Part shown: one piece after another, positions 33,598 to 41,796 of the stretch | How positions within the stretch are numbered: the first letter of the stretch is position 1 | Layout: each line of letters opens with the position of its first letter | Source: Methylophilus medardensis | GTDB lineage: Bacteria > Pseudomonadota > Gammaproteobacteria > Burkholderiales > Methylophilaceae | Assembly (NCBI RefSeq): GCF_006363915.1 | Contig: NZ_CP040946.1 | DNA: 64,000 nt | Direction: 5' to 3' (one strand) | Translations under genes and position numbers: made by a program | Notes under the pieces: model-generated | Told to the model about the DNA's origin: nothing | Database searches by the model: none | What the model saw: only the letters and a program-made list of their open reading frames with translations

Positions 33598-34371
33598 GTG
33601 TCGAGCTACGAATTTCCATTTAACGAGCGCATCCGGACCTATCTTCGACTCGAAGATTTGTTCGTGAAAATGCTGCATCACATCGAGATTGGTCATGAAA
33701 TCAGTCATCATGTGGCGCTGATTTCTATGCTACAAATCCTCGATCTCATTGATCGTGGTGATTTGAAGGTAGATCTGCTGCAAGAGCTAGACAGGCACAA
33801 AGTGCAATTGTCTTTTCTGCAAAACAATCCCAATATCGATCAACAGGCGCTGGGCAGCACATTAGCCAGCCTTGAGCGTTGCGCGACTGCGTTACGCTCA
33901 GACCATCAAAAACTTGGTCAATCATTGCGTGAAAATGACTGGTTAATGAGTGTCAAGCAACGCACCAGTATTCCTGGAGGGGTCTGTGAGTTTGATTTGC
34001 CCTCTTATCGGCATTGGTTATATTTAGGCGAAGCGCGCCGCAAAGATGATTTTGGCAACTGGCTTGCTCGTCTAATGCCGATGTACGAATCCATACGCTT
34101 AATTCTGCAGCTATTGCGCGGTAGTGGCCAAGTATTGCCCCTCGTGGCGCATCACGGTGCTTACCAGCAGCAATTGTCCGGCCATAAGCCCGCGCAACTA
34201 TTACGCATTGAAATAGAGCACGATGAGTGTTTTCCTGAAGTCAGTGCCAATAAATATGCGATTAATATTCGGTTTCAAAAATTGGATTTTGTACAGCGGC
34301 CCAAAGGCTGTGAGCAAGATATTCCATTCAAGATGATTATTTGTAACTTTACCGGAGCTGGGCACAATTGA
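33598..34371 (+). CDS. zapD: Cell division protein ZapD
   Basis: A 257-residue protein that cross-links FtsZ filaments at the Z ring. Family stretches are YEFPFNERIRTYLRLEDLF at the N terminus, NDWLMSVKQRTSIPGGVCEFDLPSYRHW in the middle (about residues 118-140) and a C-terminal IRFQKLDFVQRP beta region ending with VPFKM-like IPFKMIICN. A GTG at 33598 is the natural start. It overlaps yacG by TTGA. The coaE-zapD-yacG order is conserved. Confidence 0.94.
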   Translation: MSSYEFPFNERIRTYLRLEDLFVKMLHHIEIGHEISHHVALISMLQILDLIDRGDLKVDLLQELDRHKVQLSFLQNNPNIDQQALGSTLASLERCATALRSDHQKLGQSLRENDWLMSVKQRTSIPGGVCEFDLPSYRHWLYLGEARRKDDFGNWLARLMPMYESIRLILQLLRGSGQVLPLVAHHGAYQQQLSGHKPAQLLRIEIEHDECFPEVSANKYAINIRFQKLDFVQRPKGCEQDIPFKMIICNFTGAGHN

Positions 34372-34559
34372 CGCAAGCTGCAGTCAAAGTCCGCAAGGTG
34401 GCTTGTCCCTCATGCGGCGAAACGACCGAATATTCCCCGACCAATGCCTTTAGGCCATTTTGTAGTCAGCGCTGCAAATTAGTAGATCTAGGCGACTGGG
34501 CAACAGAAAAGTTTCGGATTCCTGACCACACGCCGCCTGATTTGCCAGAGTCAGAATAA
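34368..34559 (+). CDS. yacG: DNA gyrase inhibitor YacG
   Basis: A 63-residue zinc protein that binds gyrase. The zinc site is CPSCG followed by the second pair of cysteines in FCSQRCKLVDLG; the WATEKFRIP stretch and a Pro/Glu-rich tail follow. The start is TTG at 34368, overlapping the zapD stop by four bases. Confidence 0.93.
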   Translation: MTQAAVKVRKVACPSCGETTEYSPTNAFRPFCSQRCKLVDLGDWATEKFRIPDHTPPDLPESE

Positions 34560-34581
34560 CTTACCTGCAGGATGATCGCTT

Positions 34582-35025
34582 ATGCCAAAAATTGCGCGCA
34601 TAGTTTGTTTTTTGATTGCTCTAAGTTGCATCGGTTGGCTTGGGGTCGCTCAAGCAGAGGTGACCCTCACGGAAGCTTGGGTCCGCGCCTCTAATCCGGG
34701 CCAGTCTGTGGGTGCGGCTTATTTGACTTTACGCAGCGCGCAAGCGGTCACGCTGGTCTACGTTGAAACCGAGCGCGCGGGTGCGGTGGAGATGCATAGT
34801 ATGACCATGCAAAATGGGGTCATGAAAATGCGCAGTCTGGAAGAACTGGCGATCCCCGCCAATAAACCAGTGACATTGGCCCCAGGCGGATTGCACCTGA
34901 TGCTATTTGAGCTCGCGTCCCCGTTCAAAGTGGGGGAGCAAGTCAAATTCAGGCTTTGTTTCAAAGACCAGCAAGGCAAGATTGCAGAGCAGTTTATTAC
35001 CATGCCGGTGAAAACTGCCCCCTAA
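34582..35025 (+). CDS. Periplasmic copper chaperone PCu(A)C
   Basis: 147 residues with a signal peptide (cleavage near AQA, residues 24-26 region). The PCu(A)C copper motif is visible: EMHSMTMQNGVMKM and the later GGLHLMLF, which supply His and Met ligands for Cu(I). The family hands copper to the CuA site of cytochrome c oxidase. It follows yacG by 22 bases but no oxidase gene is in the window. A GC-rich hairpin (35033-35058) lies just after the stop. Confidence 0.9.
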   Translation: MPKIARIVCFLIALSCIGWLGVAQAEVTLTEAWVRASNPGQSVGAAYLTLRSAQAVTLVYVETERAGAVEMHSMTMQNGVMKMRSLEELAIPANKPVTLAPGGLHLMLFELASPFKVGEQVKFRLCFKDQQGKIAEQFITMPVKTAP

Positions 35026-35042
35026 GCGGTCAACAGGGCGCC

Positions 35043-35282
35043 TCAGCGCTGGCCCTGTGTGTATCGAGCGAAGGTCGCAAGATACAATTGTTCTGCTTCA
35101 GCCCTCGCCCAAGGCGTGCGTCGCAAAAACTTCAAACTCGACTTCACTGATGGGTCAGTTTTGAAACAGTTGATGTTGACCTTTTGCGCCAGTTGATCCC
35201 AGCCGTAATGTGCGACTAATTGTTCAACAATGTGCGCGAGCGTTAACCCATGCAGCGGATTGTTTAATTGTTGGGTGTGCAT
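35043..35282 (-). CDS. VF530/DUF2132 family protein
   Basis: A 79-residue cytoplasmic protein of the DUF2132 (VF530) family. Recognisable parts are NPLHGLTLAHIVEQLV, then YGWDQLAQKVNINCF, and SVKSSLKFLRRTPWAR, which together make up the DNA-binding-like VF530 fold. The function of the family is unknown. It is a single gene, convergent with the copper chaperone. Confidence 0.85.
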   Translation of the reverse strand: MHTQQLNNPLHGLTLAHIVEQLVAHYGWDQLAQKVNINCFKTDPSVKSSLKFLRRTPWARAEAEQLYLATFARYTQGQR

Positions 35283-35354
35283 ATATTTAATCCACTTTAA
35301 TTCTGTTCATCAACGGCCATACAGACAAATCACATGCGGCAATCGCCTGATCGG

Positions 35355-35738
35355 CTAGAAAAGCCATCCATGCAATAATCGCCCCGGCATTAAGGCAAAG
35401 CCTCCTGCAATTAACAGTCCTCCTACATAAACCCCAATCAGATGGGCTTTATGACTAGCCAAGTGACCTCGCCGAATGGCAAGGTAGCTGGCTGGTACTG
35501 AATACAACACCAACAAACAAAATAAATGAATAAAACCAAAATGGCCCATCAAGGTTGGGCCAATTTGTGCAGGCATCCACAATGCGATGATGGCGGTCAC
35601 CAACATCAGGCCCATGAAATACTTGCCAATCAGCCTGTGCTGTATGCTGCCTTTTCTCTGCAATAACTGCAAAGTCCCCAATATAAACGCGAGTAAAGCT
35701 GTCGCAAGATGCAGGTATGCTAACTGTAAATATGACAT
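35355..35738 (-). CDS. DUF2306 family membrane protein
   Basis: 127 residues with four membrane segments: LYLATALLAFILGT-like LHLATALLAFILGTLQL, GLMLVTAIIALWM, FIHLFCLLVLYSVPASYLA and IGVYVGGLLIAGGFALM. Conserved family positions include the KGSIQHRLIGKYFM histidine loop and the closing PGRLLHGWLF. The ATG at 35738 gives the family's normal N terminus; a longer form at 35834 is possible. The function is unknown. Confidence 0.75.
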   Translation of the reverse strand: MSYLQLAYLHLATALLAFILGTLQLLQRKGSIQHRLIGKYFMGLMLVTAIIALWMPAQIGPTLMGHFGFIHLFCLLVLYSVPASYLAIRRGHLASHKAHLIGVYVGGLLIAGGFALMPGRLLHGWLF

Positions 35739-35964
35739 TGTGTGGCTTTTTTCAAAATAAGGCGTTTCCCCCAATCGATGCCGAAAAGCTAAGAACCTCT
35801 GAGGATTGGCCACCAGTTTATTCAAGTGTGACAACTACAAAAAGTCGCCTACTAAGGCAGTTTAAATTAAATTTCCCTGCGCTCACCACAGAGCATAACC
35901 CAGCCTGCCAGATTTAGTAGTATTTTTAATCTTACAAAATAGATTGCCCTTAAATTGGCTTGAT

Positions 35965-36387
35965 TCAAGAAACATAAGGTCGTTGAATCTCTTGCGCTGC
36001 AATAAAGGCGCTGCGGAACGAGATCGGGTCGGAGATGCCAGGAATCGAGGCTTGCGGATTGCCAGCGCCTGCAATGACTAGCGTGCCAAAGTTAAACAAT
36101 CTACCGAAGATGCTTTGGCTGACTTCCACTGTTTCGACGTTGTTGATATTGAGTTCTATTGTTTGGCGGCGTATGAAACCGAATGTTGCAATGACGCGTT
36201 TATTGGTAAATGCAAGCTCTGTGGTTTTGTATTGCATGTAAGCGTTGATCCAAAATACTAGACCCACGCCAACGGTGATAAATATCAAGCCCAAGATGAT
36301 GAGCGGCACCAGTGACCACACACTGACATGCGCACGATAGATGATATGTTCCTCTTGACTGGGCGCGCCTTCAATTAAGCGAGTCAT
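35965..36387 (-). CDS. Bacterial PH-domain membrane protein (YdbS/DUF304-like)
   Basis: 140 residues. After an N-terminal strand (EEHIIYRAHVSVWSL) there are hydrophobic segments at about residues 27-48, followed by a bPH domain: ELAFTNKRVIATFGFIRRQTIELNINNVETVEV and SIFGRLFNFGTLVIAG, the typical bPH_2 core. Members are cytoplasmic-membrane proteins of unclear role. A single gene. Confidence 0.85.
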   Translation of the reverse strand: MTRLIEGAPSQEEHIIYRAHVSVWSLVPLIILGLIFITVGVGLVFWINAYMQYKTTELAFTNKRVIATFGFIRRQTIELNINNVETVEVSQSIFGRLFNFGTLVIAGAGNPQASIPGISDPISFRSAFIAAQEIQRPYVS

Positions 36388-36485
36388 GATATGTTTCTCT
36401 GTTTTAATAATGTGGCTTTAACATTGCCACTGTTTGCCCGTTGTTCACTTACGCTGAGGACACGGGTCGCGCACTTGGCGCCCAC

Positions 36486-36848
36486 TTAGGGTAAAACCAC
36501 AATGGCAGGCCACACATAGCTACTGCCACCTTGCAACACTCTGATTTTGTAATTGCCTGGCCCGTTGGTGTATGGCACGCTTTTGGTTTTTTGGCCGGCG
36601 TTATTGCAATTGCCGTTGCCAGAACCTAGTGAACTCCAACTCGGTCCGGAGCCTTGTAATTTAATCTCTAGGCTGGTGGGGCCGTTACCAACGTTGCAAT
36701 AGCCTGTCACATGAATCATGCCGCTCGAGGTCGTGGTCGGTGCCGTGACACTGATGTTGGTGATGCTGAGTGCGGCCTGACTGGTGTTCATGGTCAGTAG
36801 CCCAATCATAGTCAGTCCAATAATGAATGAAGTGTTTGTCAGTTTCAT
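36486..36848 (-). CDS. Small secreted protein of unknown function
   Basis: 120 residues with a signal peptide (cleavage near SQA, residue 25). The mature protein is rich in Ser, Gly, Thr and Asn, starts ALSITNISVTAPTT, has two cysteines that could form a disulfide (YCNVG and NGNCNN) and appears to be a small beta sandwich. No family recognised. The upstream region (36849-37142) is AT-rich and holds the likely promoter. Confidence 0.65.
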   Translation of the reverse strand: MKLTNTSFIIGLTMIGLLTMNTSQAALSITNISVTAPTTTSSGMIHVTGYCNVGNGPTSLEIKLQGSGPSWSSLGSGNGNCNNAGQKTKSVPYTNGPGNYKIRVLQGGSSYVWPAIVVLP

Positions 36849-37142
36849 GGTGTCTCTCAGTCGTTTGCGTTGATGAATGCGTGATCATTGATACATTTAA
36901 ATGAATGTTTTTTGCTAATTTATTAACAATAATTAACAATTATTAAATGTTAAGTCGAAACAGACTTATCGTCAACCATCAATGTCATGCGTATGGCGAC
37001 TGGTCTGCTTGAGAGTGGCAGGGAGTGGTGTAGGCTGCGCTAAGACGCATTTTGTGCTGCGGTTAATACGTGGGTTAATACGTGGACCAGCGACGGCTTC
37101 AGCAGCCGCGCTGGGTGTGGATTGTTTGCTGTGCTGGAATGC
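36849..37142. other. Gene-free stretch with a small tandem repeat
   Basis: About 294 bases without a credible gene. The left part (36880-36960) is very AT-rich and is probably the promoter region of the small secreted-protein gene. A 12-base unit GGTTAATACGTG occurs twice in tandem at 37061-37084. I see no RNA gene or transposon end. Confidence 0.55.
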
Positions 37143-38108
37143 TTAGGCTAGCTGCGCTTGCCAAAGGCCACTTTGCATGGCGATGCCTCTCGCGCCACAA
37201 GCTTGTGCCTGCGCTAGATGCGTAGGGCGCATGCCCCCGAGTGCATAGACTGGAATTTCTAAACCATTGAGCATGTCTTCAAAGATTTCCCAACCCATGC
37301 CTGCTGCTTCTGGATGACTTTTTGTCGGCAATACGGGGGAGAGTAAGGCAAAGTCAAGTTGCAGTGTTTGTGCTTTTTGCAGTTGCTCAAGATTGTGACA
37401 CGATGCACCGACAAGTAGGTGATCAGGTTTGACGGACATTGCTAACAAGCGCTGACTATTGAGATGCACGCCTTGGTATCCAAGTTGCAAGGCTTGTTCT
37501 GGGCTGGCATTTAACAGACAGCGGCAGTCATAAGGTGCGCATAGCTGCAATATTTGTTCACTTAATTGTGCCAGTGCTGCACTGTCAAGTTGCGGCTCAC
37601 GAACCTGTAATAATTGTAGGCCTTGATCGAGTTGTCGCTTGAGTGCTTGCAAAAATGTGGGTTCACCCATTTCTTGTACATTGCTGATTGCATACACTGG
37701 TGGCAGGCTAAGGGCTTGCATGATCGGCGCGTTGGCGGGAAGCACTGGGGTGACATTGCCTATTTGTGGATGTTGCCATGCGAATTGTTGGCCCTCGCGG
37801 GCTTGCAGCGCACCTTGCCAGGCATGGACAAAGAAAAAATGCAGTAGCACTGTTTTGGCCTCTGCATCGTGTGTGGCGGGGTAGTCATAGCGCCGTTTGA
37901 TCCAAGGCTGTGTCTGCGTCGGTGTAATGCCCAGCTCTTCCTGTGCTTCGCGGATCAATGCCTGTGCGGGCGTTTCGCCAGATTCGATCTTGCCACCGGG
38001 AAACTCCCACCAGCCCGCCCAACCCTTGCCTTGCGGACGGCTGGCGAGCAGATATTCCCCATTGGGACGGATTAAAATAGCGACCGCAACTTGAACGAGC
38101 TTGGTCAT
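37143..38108 (-). CDS. Nudix hydrolase (8-oxo-dGTP diphosphatase type) fused to a TenI/thiamine-phosphate-synthase-like domain
   Basis: 321 residues in two domains. Residues 1-130 are MutT-like with an intact Nudix box: GKIESGE, then seven residues, then REAQEELGI. Residues about 140-320 resemble ThiE/TenI: LLQVREPQLD, GVHLNS, SPVLPTKSHPEA and the closing ALGGMRP. MutT removes oxidised dGTP. The role of the second domain, thiamine phosphate synthase or TenI-like, is unclear. This fusion is seen in other Betaproteobacteria and Gammaproteobacteria. It starts four bases after the DUF815-type ATPase stop. Confidence 0.88.
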   Translation of the reverse strand: MTKLVQVAVAILIRPNGEYLLASRPQGKGWAGWWEFPGGKIESGETPAQALIREAQEELGITPTQTQPWIKRRYDYPATHDAEAKTVLLHFFFVHAWQGALQAREGQQFAWQHPQIGNVTPVLPANAPIMQALSLPPVYAISNVQEMGEPTFLQALKRQLDQGLQLLQVREPQLDSAALAQLSEQILQLCAPYDCRCLLNASPEQALQLGYQGVHLNSQRLLAMSVKPDHLLVGASCHNLEQLQKAQTLQLDFALLSPVLPTKSHPEAAGMGWEIFEDMLNGLEIPVYALGGMRPTHLAQAQACGARGIAMQSGLWQAQLA

Positions 38109-38112
38109 GGTA

Positions 38113-38973
38113 TTACTCCGCGTTCAATTGCAGTTTACCGGCATAGTCTTTGGCAAACTGATAGGCGACACGACCACTGCGGGCGCCGCGGGTGTGATAA
38201 AACTGTAATGCTGCGTGTCTGGCCGCGTCATCCATGGCGATACCAAAGCTTTGTAGCCAGTGCTCGGCAATACTGAGGTATTCCTCTTGATCAAAACTGT
38301 AAAAAGACAGCCACAGACCAAAGCGTTCGGCCAGTGCGGTCTTTTCATCGATGGTGTCGTTTGGGCGAATTTCGCCTTGGTCAAGGATAGGCTGATTGTC
38401 CGCCATGAATTCCGGCATCAAATTTTTCCGGTTGGAGGTGGCATACACCAGCAGGTTTGGACAAGCATGTTCAATCGAGCCATCTAGAATCACTTTGAGC
38501 GCTTTGTAGCCGCTATCATTGGCCTCAAAAGTCAGGTCATCACAAAAGATAATAAATTTTTCTGGGCGTTGGCGAATCTGTTGCGCAATTTGTGGCACAT
38601 CGTTGAGGTCTTGTTTCTCAACCTCAATCAGACGCAGGCCTTCACTGGCATAGGCATTTAGCACTGCTTTTACCAGCGACGATTTGCCAGTGCCGCGCGC
38701 GCCAGTCAGCAAGACGTGATTGGCCGGTAGTCCTTGCAGAAATTGGCGGGTATTACGCACGACCTCCGCTTTTTGTCGGTCAATAAACTGAATGTCTCGC
38801 AGTAATACTGCATGTGGATGATCTACGGCCTGCAATTGGCCTTGGGAGCCATGTTTGACCCACCGCCAGGCAATCGCCTGCCACTGGACCTCTGCGGGTG
38901 GCGTAGGGAGCAGTGTTTCGAGCCGTGTGATCAGTTGTTCGGCGCGGTGTAGCAAATGTTCAAGTGAGTGCAT
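38113..38973 (-). CDS. AAA+ family ATPase (DUF815)
   Basis: A 286-residue ATP-binding protein. Walker A is GARGTGKSSL near residue 90 and Walker B IFCDDLTFE near residue 140. The YATSNRKNLMPEF sensor region and a C-terminal helical lid (SGRVAYQFAKDYAG) match DUF815. Its function is unknown. The ATG at 38973 is used; an extension to 39018 would approach the divergent maf gene. It forms a two-gene unit with the Nudix/TenI gene. Confidence 0.87.
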   Translation of the reverse strand: MHSLEHLLHRAEQLITRLETLLPTPPAEVQWQAIAWRWVKHGSQGQLQAVDHPHAVLLRDIQFIDRQKAEVVRNTRQFLQGLPANHVLLTGARGTGKSSLVKAVLNAYASEGLRLIEVEKQDLNDVPQIAQQIRQRPEKFIIFCDDLTFEANDSGYKALKVILDGSIEHACPNLLVYATSNRKNLMPEFMADNQPILDQGEIRPNDTIDEKTALAERFGLWLSFYSFDQEEYLSIAEHWLQSFGIAMDDAARHAALQFYHTRGARSGRVAYQFAKDYAGKLQLNAE

Positions 38974-39122
38974 GCGGACGGTCGGGTGTGAAAAGACAAA
39001 CGAAAGCTTATTGTACACGCGGAAACCAGCGCTGGTGCGCGTAACTTGGTGTGGCTTTAGCGCAAAATGCCTAGTGTTTGTGTTACCTTGTGCGGCTTGC
39101 AGACGCAGTTTTTGGAGTATCT

Positions 39123-39689
39123 ATGGCCTTACAAAACATCATTCTTGCCTCTCGCAGTCCACGCCGCGTCGAATTGCTGGCGCAATTGGGGGTGCATTGC
39201 GACATCGTGCCCGCAGATATCGACGAATCCAGTTGGCCGGACGAGGATCCTGCGCAATATGTGGTGCGCCTCGCACGCGAGAAGGCTCTCGCGGTTGCCA
39301 GCTTACATGGTCATCGCGGCTTGCCGATTTTGGCTGCGGATACGACGGTGGCGCTTGGCCAACTGATTTTAGGTAAACCCGCAGACGCAGATGAGGCCAT
39401 GGCCATGCTTGCCCGTTTGAGTGGCAGCATTCACTTCGTGCATACAGCGGTCGCACTTTACCAAGCGGGAGAGGTGCATTGTTTGCTCAATAGTACCGAA
39501 GTGGAGATGATGCAGGTCCCGGTGGCGGTATTAGCCGATTATGTGGCATCCGGTGAACCGATGGACAAAGCGGGTGCCTATGGCATACAGGGCCGTGCCG
39601 GGCGATGGATTAAACAGATTAACGGTAGTTACAGCGGCGTGATGGGTTTGCCGTTGCATGAAACGGCGCAGTTGTTGCACGCGTGGTAA
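39123..39689 (+). CDS. maf: Maf nucleotide pyrophosphatase (dTTP/UTP type, YhdE)
   Basis: A 188-residue protein that hydrolyses non-canonical nucleotides and dTTP/UTP. IILASRSPRRVELLAQLG opens the protein; the catalytic aspartate lies in LAADTTVAL, followed by LGKPADADEAMAML, and DKAGAYGIQGRAG is the C-terminal signature of the YhdE subtype. ATG at 39123. It is followed by rng after 41 bases, the common maf-rng pair. Confidence 0.94.
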   Translation: MALQNIILASRSPRRVELLAQLGVHCDIVPADIDESSWPDEDPAQYVVRLAREKALAVASLHGHRGLPILAADTTVALGQLILGKPADADEAMAMLARLSGSIHFVHTAVALYQAGEVHCLLNSTEVEMMQVPVAVLADYVASGEPMDKAGAYGIQGRAGRWIKQINGSYSGVMGLPLHETAQLLHAW

Positions 39690-39730
39690 ACTTTTACACA
39701 AAGAAAATGATCGGGATTGGGTAAAGCAAT

Positions 39731-41203
39731 ATGTCATTGGCGCAAGAAGTACTGATTAACGTCACCCCGCAAGAGACGCGCGTGGCGATTCTGGAGCAGG
39801 GTATTGTGCAGGAGCTGCACATTGAGCGTGCGTCCTCATTGGGTATTGTCGGTAACATCTACCGCGGGACCGTTGTGCGCGTTTTGCCGGGTATGCAGTC
39901 AGCGTTTGTCGAAATCGGCTTGCCACGTGCCGCTTTTCTACATGCGGCGGATATCATGGCGTGTCATTCAGAGGACGGCGCGATCAAAACGGACCGGCCG
40001 ATTCAAGAAGTGCTGCACGAGGGACAGTCAATCATCGTGCAGGTGATTAAGGAGGCGATTGGCACTAAAGGTGCGCGCCTGACCACCGAGATCAGCATTG
40101 CAGGTCGCTTTTTGGTCTATTTGCCTTATCAGAAACATATTGGGGTATCGCAACGCATCGACCTTGAAGAAGAACGCGAGTTTTTGCGTAACCGCTTACT
40201 CGGCTTGTTGCCGGAAGAACGTGAAGGTGGTTATATCATCCGCACCATGTCTGAGAACGCAACCGATGCAGAGCTAGTGGCCGATGTGGAATATCTGCGC
40301 AAAGTCTGGCAAAAGATTCAAACAGAGAGTACCAAGGTCGGCGAGCGCTCATTGATATTTTATGACCTCAGTCTGCCGCGTCGCATTTTGCGCGATGTGG
40401 TGTGTACCGAAACCACCAGTATTCGGGTGGATTCGGGCGAAATGTTCGAGCGCTTGAAGGAGTTTGCCGAATTATATGTCTCCCACGCAGTTAAGCCCCT
40501 GACGCATTACAAAGGCGAGCGCTCGTTGTTTGAGTTTTATGACATTGAAAGCGAGATTGAAAAAGCGTTGTCACGTAAGGTCGAACTCAAATCTGGCGGC
40601 TATTTGATTTTTGACCAGACCGAGGCGTTGACGACGGTAGATGTCAACACTGGCAGCTTTGTCAGCGGCAAAAATTTGTCGGACACGATTTTTAAAACCA
40701 ATCTTGAGGCAGCGCAAACCATTGCGCGCCAACTGCGCTTGCGCAACTTAGGCGGCATCATCATCATCGACTTTATTGATATGGATGAAGATGCCCAGCG
40801 CGAGGCGGTGCTCGAAGAGTTGCGTAAAGCGGTCACGCTGGACCGTGCGCGCATTAATGTGAATGGCTTTTCAGCATTAGGCCTGGTGGAGTTGACCCGT
40901 AAGCGTACGCGTGAAAGTTTGGCGCATTTGCTGTGCGAGTCGTGCAAGGTCTGTCAGGGCCGCGGCGAACTCAAGACGGCGCAAACGCTGTGCTATGAAA
41001 TCATGCGCGAATTGTTGCGGGAATCTAAGCAGTTTAGAAATGCCAAAGAATTCAAGATTCTGGCATCCCCAGAGGTCATAAACATGCTGAGTGATGAGGA
41101 GTCGCAGAGTTTGGCCAGTTTGTCTGACTTTATTAAAAAGCCGCTCTCGCTGCATCCCGACACGCAATATGGACGCGAAGAGTTCGATATTGTCTGGATT
41201 TAA
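39731..41203 (+). CDS. rng: Ribonuclease G
   Basis: A 490-residue endoribonuclease for 16S rRNA 5' maturation and mRNA decay. An S1 domain spans about residues 35-130 (GNIYRGTVVRVLPGMQSAFVEIG). The catalytic magnesium site includes DVNTG near residue 303 and IIIDFIDM near residue 346. The Zn-link (CESCKVCQGRG, about 401) tethers protomers. It lacks the long RNase E C-terminal scaffold, so RNase G is the better name. In many Betaproteobacteria maf-rng lies directly after rlmH; here it is 26 kb away. Confidence 0.95.
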   Translation: MSLAQEVLINVTPQETRVAILEQGIVQELHIERASSLGIVGNIYRGTVVRVLPGMQSAFVEIGLPRAAFLHAADIMACHSEDGAIKTDRPIQEVLHEGQSIIVQVIKEAIGTKGARLTTEISIAGRFLVYLPYQKHIGVSQRIDLEEEREFLRNRLLGLLPEEREGGYIIRTMSENATDAELVADVEYLRKVWQKIQTESTKVGERSLIFYDLSLPRRILRDVVCTETTSIRVDSGEMFERLKEFAELYVSHAVKPLTHYKGERSLFEFYDIESEIEKALSRKVELKSGGYLIFDQTEALTTVDVNTGSFVSGKNLSDTIFKTNLEAAQTIARQLRLRNLGGIIIIDFIDMDEDAQREAVLEELRKAVTLDRARINVNGFSALGLVELTRKRTRESLAHLLCESCKVCQGRGELKTAQTLCYEIMRELLRESKQFRNAKEFKILASPEVINMLSDEESQSLASLSDFIKKPLSLHPDTQYGREEFDIVWI

Positions 41204-41247
41204 CACCATTGAAAGCAGGCGCTAACCATGGTGTGCAAACTACGGCC

Positions 41248-41796
41248 TTAGAGGATGCTGACCGCTAAACCGGGCAATACAATGTGGCTCAACATCTGCA
41301 ATAAAATCAGCGCGACCAATGCAGAAAAGTCAAAGCCCTGAATCGGCGGCAACAGGCGTCGTAAGGGCTCTACAATCGGCGCCGACAATTGATTGAGCAC
41401 GCCATAGATTGGGCTGTAAGGATTCACCCAGCTTAAAATCGCCATCAACAAAATCGCATAAAAAAACACATCGACGATTTGCCCGAGCACGCCAAACACG
41501 GCTTGCCACAGCCAAAACACCGGGGAAGCGGGGGCGCCTGCCAATAACGCTAACAAGGCAAATAGCGCGATTTGCATGCATAAAGCCAATATCAGCGTCG
41601 ACAAGTCCCATTGTTTCACCGGACGAATCAATCGACGGGCTGGCTTCACCATAAAGTCGGTCAAGGCCATGCTCATTTGTCCTAAGGGGTTCTGAAATGC
41701 GGTGCGCGTCCATTGCATTAAAAATCGCAATACTAGCAAAAAGGTCAAAATGCCGAAGGCGGCATTGAGTAAGAAAGTAGTCATGTTTTGTAACAT
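41248..41796 (-). CDS. YggT family membrane protein
   Basis: A 182-residue membrane protein with two YggT repeats. Each repeat begins with a hydrophobic segment (LLNAAFGILTFLLVLRFLMQW and VFFYAILLMAILSWVNPYSP) and contains a PLRRLL/PARRLIRP segment; the second ends GFDFSALVALILLQML. Family members affect osmotic or divisome-related functions in other bacteria, but the role here is unknown. The start overlaps the proC stop by TAATG. Confidence 0.9.
   Translation of the reverse strand: MLQNMTTFLLNAAFGILTFLLVLRFLMQWTRTAFQNPLGQMSMALTDFMVKPARRLIRPVKQWDLSTLILALCMQIALFALLALLAGAPASPVFWLWQAVFGVLGQIVDVFFYAILLMAILSWVNPYSPIYGVLNQLSAPIVEPLRRLLPPIQGFDFSALVALILLQMLSHIVLPGLAVSIL

Noticed and set aside
36685..36939. 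His-rich 84-residue open frame on the minus strand
   Set aside because: It overlaps the start of the secreted-protein gene in another frame, and its His-rich sequence is only a frame-shifted reading of that gene's Thr/Ser/Ile codons. No ribosome site.
38855..39376. 173-residue plus-strand frame spanning the ATPase start and maf
   Set aside because: It covers parts of two well-supported genes on opposite strands and is rich in Arg, Cys and Ser in the way shadow frames are.
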